The notes below the pieces were generated by a model. That model saw only the letters and a program-made list of their open reading frames with translations, searched no databases and was not told where the DNA came from. Positions 1 through 7,157 of a stretch of DNA of 33,190 bases are shown here, piece after piece. The number at the start of each line of letters is the position of its first letter. Position 1 is the first letter of the stretch. The translations under genes were made by a program, and so were the position numbers. Source of the DNA: Trabulsiella odontotermitis (GTDB lineage Bacteria; Pseudomonadota; Gammaproteobacteria; Enterobacterales; Enterobacteriaceae); NCBI RefSeq assembly GCF_001188485.1, contig NZ_JNGH01000077.1, positions 13,494 to 46,683 on the forward strand, in the 5' to 3' direction.

Positions 1-197
1 AGATAATGGTCAATCAGGTTTTTAAACGCGCTGCCACCGTTACCGGTACTGAATGTCCAGCCGGTGCCTGTATGTCCGGTATCGGTTTTTAACCACACGA
101 CCACAAATTCCAGACTGGAGAACGCGTAGTTTGACGACCCCCAGTTCTCAGTGAGCGGGACGCGGTACAGCCCGGATTCAAAATCGATAATTTTCAC
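1..197 (-). CDS. Enolase-superfamily (mandelate racemase/muconate lactonizing type) sugar-acid dehydratase, N-terminal part only
   Basis: The minus-strand frame is open from a GTG at 197 to the window edge, giving the first 65 residues; the rest lies outside. The start VKIIDFESGLYRVPLTENW, followed by a strand-rich stretch and TGHTGTGWTFSTGNGG, is typical of the N-terminal capping domain of mandelate racemase-like enzymes. That domain covers the substrate, while the catalytic barrel with its metal ligands is missing here. A modest AGGCGG ribosome site precedes the GTG, 17 bp after the transporter stop, so the gene is probably the last visible member of the operon starting at 3079. Family members dehydrate aldonic or aldaric acids to 2-keto-3-deoxy acids. 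With a transporter and SDRs upstream, a sugar-acid dehydratase is likely, but the substrate cannot be read from this fragment. Confidence 0.8.
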   Translation of the reverse strand, partial: MKIIDFESGLYRVPLTENWGSSNYAFSSLEFVVVWLKTDTGHTGTGWTFSTGNGGSAFKNLIDHY

Positions 198-214
198 GTT
201 GTCCGCCTCTTGCG

Positions 215-1495
215 CTATGCGAGGGATTTATGTCCGTCACGCTGGGCCGCTTTTTTCACAAACAGCGCCACCACAGTCGCTCCCAATACGCCGAGGCAAC
301 CGGCGAGAATAAAGGCAGCGGCGTAAGAGCCTGAGCCGACAATAAAGCCGGTCACGGTAGGCGCGACGATGCCAGAGATATTGGCCAGACCGTGCATCAG
401 TCCACCCGCACTTCCGACGTATTCCTTCGGCGCGGCGTCCTGAATCAACGTCCAGTAGGCTGGGGCAGCAATTTGCATGAAACCAAAGGCGATAGTCATC
501 AATGCGACAGCCCCCATCGCGGTTTGCGTCTGACTGATCAGCCCCACGCAGACGGAGCAGATGCCGAAACAGGTCACCAGTACCACTTTGCGGGAGAAGA
601 GCTGTTTGCCGGTTTTACGGTAGATGAAGTCAATAATGAAGCCACCGGAAACGTAGCCGAGCGTCCCGGCAACCCACGGCAGCACGCCGACCAGGCTCAT
701 GTCTTTCAGGCTGATCCCCGTGGTATCGACGAGGAATGTCGGGAACCAGTTCATGAAAAAAAACAGCACGTAGTTGAAGCAGAACAGCGACAGCGCTGTG
801 GCGAGAATAGACGGCTGGAGGATCGCACTCCACATGGAAGGGGCCGGGGCGCCAGGCTTCGCATCTGGAATGAGCACGTCCTCATCGCCTTCAATCAGTT
901 GGGCTTCATCAGCAGATACCCGTTTGTTATCCCGGGGCCTGTCGGTGGCAATCAGCGCCCAGATAATGGCCCAGGTAATGCCGATGAAGGCAATGATGAC
1001 AAAGGAAATACGCCAGTTGAACGTGATACACAGAAAACCGACGATCGGACCGGATATCGCCCCGCCCAGCGGCCCGCCAGCCTGGTTAATGCCAACCGCA
1101 CGGGCGCGCTCATTCAGCGGAAACCAGTTATTCACCACTTTGTTAGCCGTGGTAGAAATAGGACCTTCCCCGGCACCGAAGAAGGCGCGAGCAATAAACA
1201 TGGTCCAGAAGTTAAAACAGCCTGCCGTCAGGCCGCAAATAATCGACCAGATGGACATTGACCAGGTAAACACCCGTTTGGGGCCAAATTTATCAGCCAG
1301 CACGCCGCCGATAAAATTAAATAAGGCATAACCAATCGAGAAACTGCCGAAAATAATACCTTTTTCTTCAGGTGTCAGATGAAAGTCTTGAGTAATAAAA
1401 GGCATGGCGTAGGCTAATGCCGAACGGTCGAGATAATTAATGATCATCGCCAGCGTCAGCATGACCAGAATGACACGACGGAATTGCGTATTCAT
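215..1495 (-). CDS. MFS transporter of the anion:cation symporter (ACS) family, probable sugar-acid uptake
   Basis: A 426-residue protein, normal length for the ACS family, with about 12 hydrophobic segments. The first segment carries NYLDRSALAYAMP, and the loop GGVLADKFGPKRVF is the usual MFS loop 2-3 motif; both are characteristic of hexuronate/galactonate/glucarate-type symporters in the inner membrane. A longer reading frame begins at 1543, but the ATG at 1495 (MNTQFRR) is preferred because AAGGG lies 7 nt before it and the extension has no ribosome site. The gene lies between the degenerate SDR (85 bp upstream) and the dehydratase (17 bp downstream), all on the same strand. It probably imports the acid that the dehydratase consumes. 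The substrate is inferred from context only. Confidence 0.88.
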   Translation of the reverse strand: MNTQFRRVILVMLTLAMIINYLDRSALAYAMPFITQDFHLTPEEKGIIFGSFSIGYALFNFIGGVLADKFGPKRVFTWSMSIWSIICGLTAGCFNFWTMFIARAFFGAGEGPISTTANKVVNNWFPLNERARAVGINQAGGPLGGAISGPIVGFLCITFNWRISFVIIAFIGITWAIIWALIATDRPRDNKRVSADEAQLIEGDEDVLIPDAKPGAPAPSMWSAILQPSILATALSLFCFNYVLFFFMNWFPTFLVDTTGISLKDMSLVGVLPWVAGTLGYVSGGFIIDFIYRKTGKQLFSRKVVLVTCFGICSVCVGLISQTQTAMGAVALMTIAFGFMQIAAPAYWTLIQDAAPKEYVGSAGGLMHGLANISGIVAPTVTGFIVGSGSYAAAFILAGCLGVLGATVVALFVKKAAQRDGHKSLA

Positions 1496-1580
1496 AGGGG
1501 GACCCTTCACTAATATGAGGTTAGCGGTAAAAATAATGCACAATTTTTCGTAATGATTATTTTATCGTTATTTTATCCAG

Positions 1581-2291
1581 TCATTCCCTGACCGGATCCA
1601 GATAGCGTATTTTTCGGGTGACATAAAAACCACCATCGAGCGTTAACATAGCTCCGTTAAAACTGTGAATATCCGGATCGGTTAACAGCATACTGGTTTT
1701 GGCAATGTCTTCAGCGTTAACATATTCCAATAGTGGAATGCCATCGTCTTTATGCAGTTGCTTTAATTGCTCGACAAACGCTTTTTGTTGCGGATCTTCT
1801 TCACTAAAACCACGGAATATCGTATTGATTTTAATGCCATAAGGTACCATTTCCTGAATAGCGGAGCGGCAGATATTCATCAGGGCCAACTGGCTGGCGG
1901 CACCATAAGAGTAGTACTCAGTGGGCACTAGCGCCGCAATATGTGCGAGCGTGACAACGCGTCCTTGCACGCCTTGTTGCACCATTTTTTTACAGGCATT
2001 TTGTACCCACCATAATCCTCTTTCCAGATCGTCATTCATCGTTTCGGCAATGATATGTTCGTCATCGTCCAACATTGAACCCTGGCGTGGTGGCGGGGAA
2101 ATGTAGATAAACGCATTCAGTTTTTTCTCGCCGTTAGTCATCTCGTCAATAGCCATGGCCATTTTGTGAAATTCAGTTTCCTGACTAAAATAAACGCTCC
2201 ATCCCTGTTGGGAATAATATTTTTCCAGCGTGGATAACAGGTTGGGTTCAGCCTGACCGCCGGTAATCAGAATGGTATTTTTGTTTTCCAT
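1581..2291 (-). CDS. Degenerate short-chain dehydrogenase/reductase-like protein
   Basis: A 236-residue SDR-fold protein beginning TILITGGQAEPN and ending with the SDR-like LTLDGGFYVTR. The cofactor loop lacks the usual TGxxxGxG pattern. The catalytic Ser region reads VTLAHIAALVP and the usual YxxxK reads YGAAS, so both the Ser and the Lys of the triad seem to be absent. An AGGAGAA site sits directly before ATG 2291, and the gene starts 14 bp after the canonical SDR at 2306-3079, so the two are surely co-transcribed. What is seen is loss of the key residues. A non-catalytic partner of the upstream SDR, or an enzyme with altered chemistry, is inference. The reading frame is intact, which argues against simple decay. 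Confidence 0.75.
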   Translation of the reverse strand: MENKNTILITGGQAEPNLLSTLEKYYSQQGWSVYFSQETEFHKMAMAIDEMTNGEKKLNAFIYISPPPRQGSMLDDDEHIIAETMNDDLERGLWWVQNACKKMVQQGVQGRVVTLAHIAALVPTEYYSYGAASQLALMNICRSAIQEMVPYGIKINTIFRGFSEEDPQQKAFVEQLKQLHKDDGIPLLEYVNAEDIAKTSMLLTDPDIHSFNGAMLTLDGGFYVTRKIRYLDPVRE

Positions 2292-2305
2292 TTCTATTCT
2301 CCTGA

Positions 2306-3079
2306 TTAAATGCAGCGGATATGCTGGCCGCCATCAATTTTAATAAAATCACCCGTTACGACGGCACCGTGTTTTCCTGCCAGATAGACTGCGGCGGCAC
2401 CCAACTCTTCAATAGTTGCGGGCTGGCCAACAGGAATGGTTGCCAGCAACTTCTTCCGTCCTTCATCGGTTGCCAGTTCGGGCTTCGGATCATTGATATT
2501 TGTATCGACGAACCCGGGCCAGAGTTGGTTTACTGTAATGCCATAGCGTGCCAGTTCGAAGGCCATTGACTGACTCATCTGATCAATTGCAGCTTTGGTC
2601 GCAGCATAAACGCCCATCAACGCCATTGGGCGGCGAGCATGTCCGGAAGCAACATTGATGATGCGACCACGAATACCTTTTTTTACCATCATGCGTGCAG
2701 CGTGGCGTGCACAATCGTAGGTACCTTTGATGTTGATGTTTACCGCATGGTCAAAGGCGGGTTTACTGATATCAAGGAAGGGTTCCCAGACGCAAACGCC
2801 GGCGTTGTTCACCAAAATATCCAGGCGACCGAAGTGGGTGTCGACGTCCTCAAACATCTGGCGAACCTGCTCTGGATGAGAAATATCGGCCTGAACCAGC
2901 AGCGCGCGCCTGCCAAGCCCGCGAATGATGTTGGCAACCTGCTCGGCTTCCTGTGGGTTGATAACGTAGTTGATGACAATATCTGCACCCGCCTCAGCAA
3001 GGGCGCAGGCGATGCCTTTTCCTATCCCTTTCATGTTTCCCGCACCGGTCACCAGTGCAACCTGGTTTTGTAGACTCAC
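2306..3079 (-). CDS. Short-chain dehydrogenase/reductase, classical type, probably sugar or sugar-acid dehydrogenase
   Basis: A 257-residue classical SDR. Visible motifs are the nucleotide-binding loop VTGAGNMKGIGKGIA (residues about 10-24), the NNAG motif near residue 90, a catalytic Ser in INVASGHARRP, the YAATK tyrosine/lysine pair, and the C-terminal GDFIKIDGG. The length and the FabG/glucose-dehydrogenase-like sequence fit an NAD(P)-dependent oxidoreductase. The start is GTG at 3079, preceded by an excellent AAGGAGAAGG site. It is the first gene of the minus-strand operon and lies opposite the GntR regulator across a 262-bp region with palindromes. Combined with a symporter and an enolase-superfamily dehydratase, it likely oxidises a sugar, sugar acid or its 2-keto-3-deoxy derivative. 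The substrate is unknown. Confidence 0.88.
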   Translation of the reverse strand: MSLQNQVALVTGAGNMKGIGKGIACALAEAGADIVINYVINPQEAEQVANIIRGLGRRALLVQADISHPEQVRQMFEDVDTHFGRLDILVNNAGVCVWEPFLDISKPAFDHAVNINIKGTYDCARHAARMMVKKGIRGRIINVASGHARRPMALMGVYAATKAAIDQMSQSMAFELARYGITVNQLWPGFVDTNINDPKPELATDEGRKKLLATIPVGQPATIEELGAAAVYLAGKHGAVVTGDFIKIDGGQHIRCI

Positions 3080-3142
3080 GACCTTCTCCTTTTAAGTGTG
3101 CAACACGCGATAGCACTGTATAGAGCCTTGTGTTGACGATAT

Positions 3143-3176
3143 CTTAATCGATTAATCAACAACTGATATATTAGTT
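3143..3176. promoter_or_regulatory. Palindromic operator-like DNA between the catabolic operon and its GntR regulator
   Basis: The intergenic space 3080-3341 is AT-rich and holds a perfect 12-bp palindrome, TTAATCGATTAA (3143-3154), and an inverted repeat centred on AACTGATATATTAGTT (3161-3176). The second extends outward imperfectly (CAAC ... GGTT). GntR/FCD regulators bind short dyads in such divergent promoters. I infer that these control both the SDR operon and the regulator gene. No single promoter stands out clearly. Confidence 0.5.
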
Positions 3177-3341
3177 GGTTATTAGATTTGCACTTTGCAA
3201 AAAAAACATCCATCATCTGTTGGGTTAATTACGATGGAGATCACAAATTTTGTCGTAACTGTCTAATTAACAGAGAATTTCTAATTTTCATTTTTGTTGT
3301 GTTAGAGGGATAATGCCCGCAACTCAGCAGGGAGAACGCCC

Positions 3342-3992
3342 ATGAATCCGCCCGTCAATAAAATGAACCAGGCCTATGAAGCCATTGAAAGCATGATTAT
3401 TTTTCAGGATCTTGCGCCAGGTTCGATGGTGTCCGAAGCGCAGCTGATGGAGCTGACAGGCTTTGGACGTAGCCCGGTGAGGGAAGCGTTACAGCGTCTG
3501 GCAAATGACCGGCTGGTGGAGATCTATCCGTATAAAGGCGTATTTATCCCTGCCATTTCTGTTGAGGTACAGCTCAAAGTGTTGGAACTGCGCCGCTGCG
3601 TGGGAGAGTTCGCGGTGCGTCTGGCAACCCGACGCGGTACGCATCAGCAGAAGAAAGAAATGCTGCAACTGGCGGAGGCCTTTGAGGCGATTAACAATAT
3701 TTCTCAGATGCGTCAGTTTGGCGCATTGCTAAAGCAATCCTATGCATTGATTGGCCTGGCGGCAGAGAATGAGTACTTGCAGCCGTGTCTTTCCCCTCTA
3801 CAGGGGCTTTCCAGCCGCTTCTGGTTTGCGCAGCTTAGCGCCAGTAATCAGCATGAGCTGGTGAAAGCCTCGCAACTGAACGCTGTAATGCTGCGCAATA
3901 TCTGTCATGGCGATGAAGAACTGGCCGCCAGCGCCTCGAAAAACGTCAACGATTACTTCACCGAATTTACTTATAAAGTGCTGGCCCGCTGA
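3342..3992 (+). CDS. GntR-family transcriptional regulator with FCD-type effector domain
   Basis: A 216-residue protein. The N-terminal winged helix (about residues 8-75) contains the family signature: LAPGSMVSEAQLMELTGFGR, then SPVREALQRLANDRLVEIYP and KGVFIP. An all-helical C-terminal domain of about 135 residues matches an FCD/FadR-like ligand-binding domain in length. It starts at ATG 3342 behind GGGAGAA. It is divergent from the SDR-transporter-dehydratase operon, the usual position for a local repressor responding to the pathway substrate. The FCD metal ligands (Asp/His) are not obvious by eye. The ligand is unknown. This is the last gene before the island-like DNA begins. Confidence 0.9.
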   Translation: MNPPVNKMNQAYEAIESMIIFQDLAPGSMVSEAQLMELTGFGRSPVREALQRLANDRLVEIYPYKGVFIPAISVEVQLKVLELRRCVGEFAVRLATRRGTHQQKKEMLQLAEAFEAINNISQMRQFGALLKQSYALIGLAAENEYLQPCLSPLQGLSSRFWFAQLSASNQHELVKASQLNAVMLRNICHGDEELAASASKNVNDYFTEFTYKVLAR

Positions 3993-4225
3993 TGCGATTT
4001 TCTGAAATGTGAACGATACATCCAGAGCTGTGGCTGGATTAATATAAAGCTATGCACTTGTTAATTCTTCTTTAACCAGGAAGCTAAGAAAATAGGCGAG
4101 TTGGATTTGCCCCTATATATCCAGACGCGTTTTCTCTCCATCGTTTTTTCGTTGGGCCTATCGATGGGCCTAAAAGGTTCGGATTTAATTAGTTGGCTTC
4201 AGACTTCGCGGGACAAATTGAGGGC

Positions 4226-4262
4226 ACAAAAAAGCCCGCAGGGCTTGCGCCGTGCGGGCTCT
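4226..4262 (-). terminator. Rho-independent terminator reading leftward
   Basis: A perfect 8-bp stem (AGCCCGCA at 4233-4240 with TGCGGGCT at 4253-4260) follows an A-tract at 4228-4233, which becomes a U-tract on the minus strand. No intact minus-strand gene lies just upstream of it, so it probably belonged to a lost gene, perhaps an integrase at the island edge. The rest of 3993-4434 contains only the repeats and the decayed ssrA-like stretch that I can support. Confidence 0.7.
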
Positions 4263-4306
4263 CAGGACTTCATCGGATGACTCTGGTAATCACCGATGGA
4301 GAATTT

Positions 4307-4330
4307 TGGTGGGCTGGCGGAGTCTGAATT
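4307..4330. other. Decayed ssrA (tmRNA) 3'-end-like segment, possible old attachment site
   Basis: The stretch TGGTGGGCTGGCGGAGT resembles the complement of the tmRNA 3' end (TGGTGGAGCTGGCGGGAGT) with two single-base gaps, then diverges. The 3' end of ssrA is a classic integration site for CP4-57-like elements, and this window holds CP4-57-like genes. The match is short and by memory, so it could be chance. Confidence 0.3.
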
Positions 4331-4434
4331 GATGCTGTAATTGTTTGAAATATTTAATTTAATGTCTGGTTCAACTTCCTTGGGTACCTATATAGGTGCC
4401 TAAAAATTTTTTCACTCCTTTTGATGAGAAAAGA

Positions 4435-4561
4435 AGATGGGATACAGACTGTGCGAGGTGATATCAAGTTGAGTAGCCACACTGAAAAAAAGAATGGCCG
4501 CGATCAATAACCTGTTTGACTGCTTCAATTTTAACTGTTTGGGATAACGTTTACCGCTCAT
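4435..4561 (-). pseudogene. Remnant of an IS3-family orfA (transposase N-terminus), frameshifted
   Basis: Translation of the minus strand from ATG 4561 gives MSGKRYPKQLKLK in one frame, IEAVKQVIDRGHS in the next and SVATQLDITSHSLYPI in the third. Together these match the N-terminus of IS3-family OrfA proteins (MSGKRYPEEFK-IEAVKQVVDRG-SVATRLDITTHSLY). At least two frameshifts are present and the sequence stops matching near 4435, so only a fragment of about 125 bp remains. It lies next to the IS30 fragment and appears inserted into it. Confidence 0.75.
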
Positions 4562-4617
4562 GGACACCTCTCTTTAAGTCATCTTAAATGGAATGATTTC
4601 GAGGTTTCTGTTAAACC

Positions 4618-4942
4618 CGTGGCGATTCACACCTCCGTGCCTCTTGATCTCTCGGCTAATCGTTGAGGGAGTTCTTGATAATTTGGCAGCGATGTCCCTG
4701 ATGCTGTGTTTTGCTACCAGCCCTCTGGATATCTCCTATCTTTCATTAAGCGAAAGCGCTAACCGGTACCGCTTTCGGAGAGGGGGACGGTACCCACCAG
4801 TCTGGTGGATAGTGGGCATGATAGAAGAATGATATCTGTCGAACATTCTGGCGATATCATGCAGGGAATCATCTTGCTTATATCTGTCCCAGATAATCGC
4901 CTTCTGTTCTGGAGTGTAGTAAATGCGCGTTCTTCGTTTCAA
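4618..4942 (-). pseudogene. Remnant of an IS30-family transposase (N-terminal third, with amber stop)
   Basis: From ATG 4942 the minus strand encodes MKRRTRIYYTPEQKAIIW and continues with the helix-turn-helix-like RYKQDDSLHDIARMFDRYHS. After LALSLNER there is an in-frame TAG. Past it the family sequence resumes (EISRGLVAKHSIRDIAAKL, then RTPSTISREIKRHGG) and the match ends near 4618, where IS3-derived DNA begins. IS30-family transposases are normally 320-380 residues, so the DDE catalytic domain is missing and the gene is dead. The 4943-5177 stretch to the right holds a short repeat copy and no gene. Confidence 0.85.
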
Positions 4943-4993
4943 GGCAACGTCCCCCCTTGATTAAGGATAGCGTTGCACCGACCCATTGAACTC

Positions 4994-5010
4994 GCAGCCA
5001 AGAGCGGACA
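4994..5010 (-). repeat. Partial copy of the module-separating repeat
   Basis: On the minus strand this reads GTCCGCTCTTGGCTGCG, matching the first 13 bases of the full repeat at 32446-32513 (GTCCGCTCTTGGCACAG). It lies between the IS remnants and the ADP-ribosyltransferase-like gene. Confidence 0.45.
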
Positions 5011-5186
5011 TCAAGATGTGTTAATCAATCGGGAACAGGTCAGAGATACAGATTAACCGTCCCGTTACAGATACCAAACTGCATGGGCATTGCAACTACC
5101 ATTCTCTTTTCAGGTCTTACTGAAAATAATTTTTAAAAGTAGAGTACTAGGAAACCGACTTAGCCAAAAAATGGGATTTGAAGATT

Positions 5187-5858
5187 ATGATCTTACCTCT
5201 TATCGACTTGTTTAGAACTCCATACACAAACAGTTACATGAACTGCTGTTTGATATCCCCATATCAGGCAGCAGTTCATGCTGCCAAAACTGTGGGTACA
5301 GACCAAGGATTAACTTTCCATATCGAAGACGCTATAAAGCAACACCCTTCGTGGTTGTCTTACATGCCAGAAACTACACCTAAGCCGATTGCAGAATATC
5401 AAGGAGATACTTATTGCTGTGATCTAAAGGCAGTATCAGAAGCAATTTGCTTAATTGGTAGGCCGGTGATGCCAGGTCAATATCTATTTCATGGCGGAAA
5501 GTGGCCCACTGAATATAAACACGGCGCTATATTTGAAACCACTCGGCCATTATCAACAACATTATGTCCCAATATCGCTATGGGAGTTCCACAGTGGCAT
5601 GGTAGAGCATATCGTAATAATGCAATTGATCTATTTGTACTTCGGGTTAGTGAACCACGTGCAAAAGGTTTTTTCTTTAACAGTAAAGATATAGATACAG
5701 GGCACGAGAAAGAACTGGTTTTTGAGCAAGGGGTAAAATTAACACTTACAAGCTGTGAGGATATTCAGGAAATTCCTGTTGCCGATTTTAATCTTAGTAG
5801 CTCAGTACAAAAGACCAAAGACGTAACTGTAAGAGTTTTAGCTATCGAAATATCCTGA
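5187..5858 (+). CDS. ADP-ribosyltransferase-fold protein (H-S-E type), putative toxin or defence effector
   Basis: A 223-residue protein. The C-terminal half carries the order of motifs expected for an ADP-ribosyltransferase: QYLFHGGKW (about residues 98-106, the YRG/YHG position), a strand ending PLSTTLC (about 121-127, the S-T-S position), and HEKELVFEQGVKL (about 173-185, the E-x-E catalytic loop before a final strand). The N-terminal 95 residues match nothing I know. The start is uncertain: TTG 5178, ATG 5187 or ATG 5239, none with a strong ribosome site. It stands alone, convergent with the next gene, among phage-defence genes, so an abortive-infection effector or toxin is inferred. The target is unknown. 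A His replaces the usual Arg of the toxin class. Confidence 0.6.
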   Translation: MILPLIDLFRTPYTNSYMNCCLISPYQAAVHAAKTVGTDQGLTFHIEDAIKQHPSWLSYMPETTPKPIAEYQGDTYCCDLKAVSEAICLIGRPVMPGQYLFHGGKWPTEYKHGAIFETTRPLSTTLCPNIAMGVPQWHGRAYRNNAIDLFVLRVSEPRAKGFFFNSKDIDTGHEKELVFEQGVKLTLTSCEDIQEIPVADFNLSSSVQKTKDVTVRVLAIEIS

Positions 5859-6026
5859 TTTCAAAACATTGGTCAGGGGATGGGGCTACGAAATACAGCT
5901 CGGTTTTTTTTCATTGCCCCGTTCTCTTCACAATGCTTAACTGTTTTGTTTACAATGGTCCTAAAAATTAAAAATGCAAATATAATAATTCTATCTTTAA
6001 TAAGGTATAATTATTTGCCCGAAAAG

Positions 6027-6902
6027 TTAGATGAATTGATTAATTACCTCCTTATCGGAATTACTTTTCAATGGATTGTACGTTATCAGTTTTTCAGGGT
6101 CTAATATCCATATATCTCGCGGGCCATAATTAGTAAGCCTTCGGCCCGATAAATATATGCTCGGTTCACTATCCATCCTGTTCATCCACAGAACACCAAG
6201 TTTTTGACTTGATAAATGTTCATAGATTTTTAGGACTTGGGGCGCACCTCCAATTGATGAGTTTTTGAATTCATAAGAACTTTCATTAACCTTGTAAAGC
6301 ATGTCTCGAATAACTTCAAATGGTTCCCATTCAAATTTAACAGTATTTTTTATGCCTCTTTCTAAATTATCCAGCTTCCCTCTCGATTTTAATTTTTCAC
6401 GAAGCATAGCATTAGCTTTAATTACATGTTCTTCATCACCAGTAAATACAACAGGTGATCCATATATTTCACGTGCAGGATCCGCACGAAATGAGTTGGT
6501 ACTCTTTTGGTAGGTGATGTGCCAAATCATGAATTTTTTTCTTATCCATGAATATCCCCCGAATATGAATTTTGCATCGGGTATATCCATGTCACCTATA
6601 GCATCGTGAATTTGCTCTCTCAGTCGTTCAAAAATTTTAAGAATATGGGTTTTGAGTTCTTTAATATCTTGGGCTCGTGAGGAGCAACGATCATATATGT
6701 CAATTGCTGATGCCACTTGATGCATCAAGGGATATGCCCAACTAGTATCACCCGCGAAACATATGAAAGCATCTGAACGAGGCAGAGTTATTATCTTCTG
6801 CCCACAATCCATTTTCATACCACCATTTAATCTACTATCTGATACTACAATCAATTCTTTGCAATTTCTTAAAGTTCTTACCCAAGCTGCGGCTATAGTC
6901 AT
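6027..6902 (-). CDS. Stand-alone proteasome/HslV-like Ntn-hydrolase protein
   Basis: A 291-residue protein starting MTIAAAWVR at ATG 6902, chosen because AAGGA lies 8 nt before it and because Thr2 would become the N-terminal nucleophile after Met removal; an upstream ATG at 6953 has no ribosome site. The N-terminus aligns with HslV by eye: Thr1, an Asp in VVSDSR at the Asp17 position, GGMK, a Lys in GQKIITL at the Lys33 position, and CFAGDTSWA in place of GFAGGTADA. This is the signature of the proteasome-beta Ntn-hydrolase fold. The C-terminal 150 residues are unfamiliar. No ATPase or unfoldase partner is adjacent. It is a single-gene unit between an ADP-ribosyltransferase-like gene and abiH, so a defence role is inferred. 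Peptidase activity is not shown. Confidence 0.65.
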   Translation of the reverse strand: MTIAAAWVRTLRNCKELIVVSDSRLNGGMKMDCGQKIITLPRSDAFICFAGDTSWAYPLMHQVASAIDIYDRCSSRAQDIKELKTHILKIFERLREQIHDAIGDMDIPDAKFIFGGYSWIRKKFMIWHITYQKSTNSFRADPAREIYGSPVVFTGDEEHVIKANAMLREKLKSRGKLDNLERGIKNTVKFEWEPFEVIRDMLYKVNESSYEFKNSSIGGAPQVLKIYEHLSSQKLGVLWMNRMDSEPSIYLSGRRLTNYGPRDIWILDPEKLITYNPLKSNSDKEVINQFI

Positions 6903-7046
6903 CTCAAGATCCTTAATTAATTGATTTTGTAGCCTACTCCAGTTGTTAAACATAACACAATGCTTGGTTAGATTCTCACTCAGGACAGGCTTTCATCCCA
7001 AATGCTTGCCTAACTCGTACCAGATTGTGGTGCAAGATTGCGATCT

Positions 7047-7064
7047 GACCGCTTTTCGCTCTAA
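7047..7064 (-). repeat. Partial copy of the module-separating repeat
   Basis: On the minus strand this contains TTAGAGCGAAAAGCGGTC, close to the last segment of the full copy at 32446-32513 (TGAGAGCGAAAAGCGGAC). It lies in the 255-bp gap between the Ntn-hydrolase gene and abiH, where I see no gene. Confidence 0.45.
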
Positions 7065-7157
7065 CCTGCCGTTCAGTTGCCTCTTAAAGGAAAACGTCAA
7101 TCTCTGACTTGGGCTGCAGATAGGTATACCATCGAGCCTATCTGATACTGGATACAA

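Larger units (their letters stand above)
4151..4406. repeat. Two related imperfect repeats flanking a terminator; possible integrase arm sites
   Basis: The segment at 4151-4175 (GGGCCTATCGATGGGCC then TAAAA) and that at 4379-4406 (GGTACCTATATAGGTGCC then TAAAAA) share the pattern TTGGG..CCTAT....GG.GCCTAAAA. The second contains an 18-bp near-perfect palindrome. They flank the hairpin at 4226-4262 and the ssrA-like stretch. Paired direct sites of this kind occur as integrase arm-binding sites near attachment ends, but no integrase gene is present, so the role is only a guess. Confidence 0.35.

Noticed and set aside
392-1331. Long plus-strand frames (289 and 185 codons) opposite the transporter gene
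   Set aside because: They are antisense to a clear 12-segment MFS gene, rich in Arg/His/Gly as expected of shadow frames, and have no ribosome sites.
2321-3073. Plus-strand frames opposite the canonical SDR
   Set aside because: The minus strand carries all SDR motifs; the plus frames show no family signal.
4015-4050. Hairpin ATCCAG...CTGGAT after the GntR gene as a terminator
   Set aside because: It has a short stem and is not followed by a U-tract, so it cannot be called with confidence.
5880-6104. 74-codon plus-strand hydrophobic ORF after the ADP-ribosyltransferase-like gene
   Set aside because: It lies partly over the end of the Ntn-hydrolase gene, its composition reflects AT-rich DNA, and no ribosome site is present.
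6903-6953. Seventeen-residue N-terminal extension of the Ntn-hydrolase protein
   Set aside because: The upstream ATG lacks a ribosome site, whereas AAGGA precedes the inner ATG and the alignment to HslV needs Thr directly after Met.
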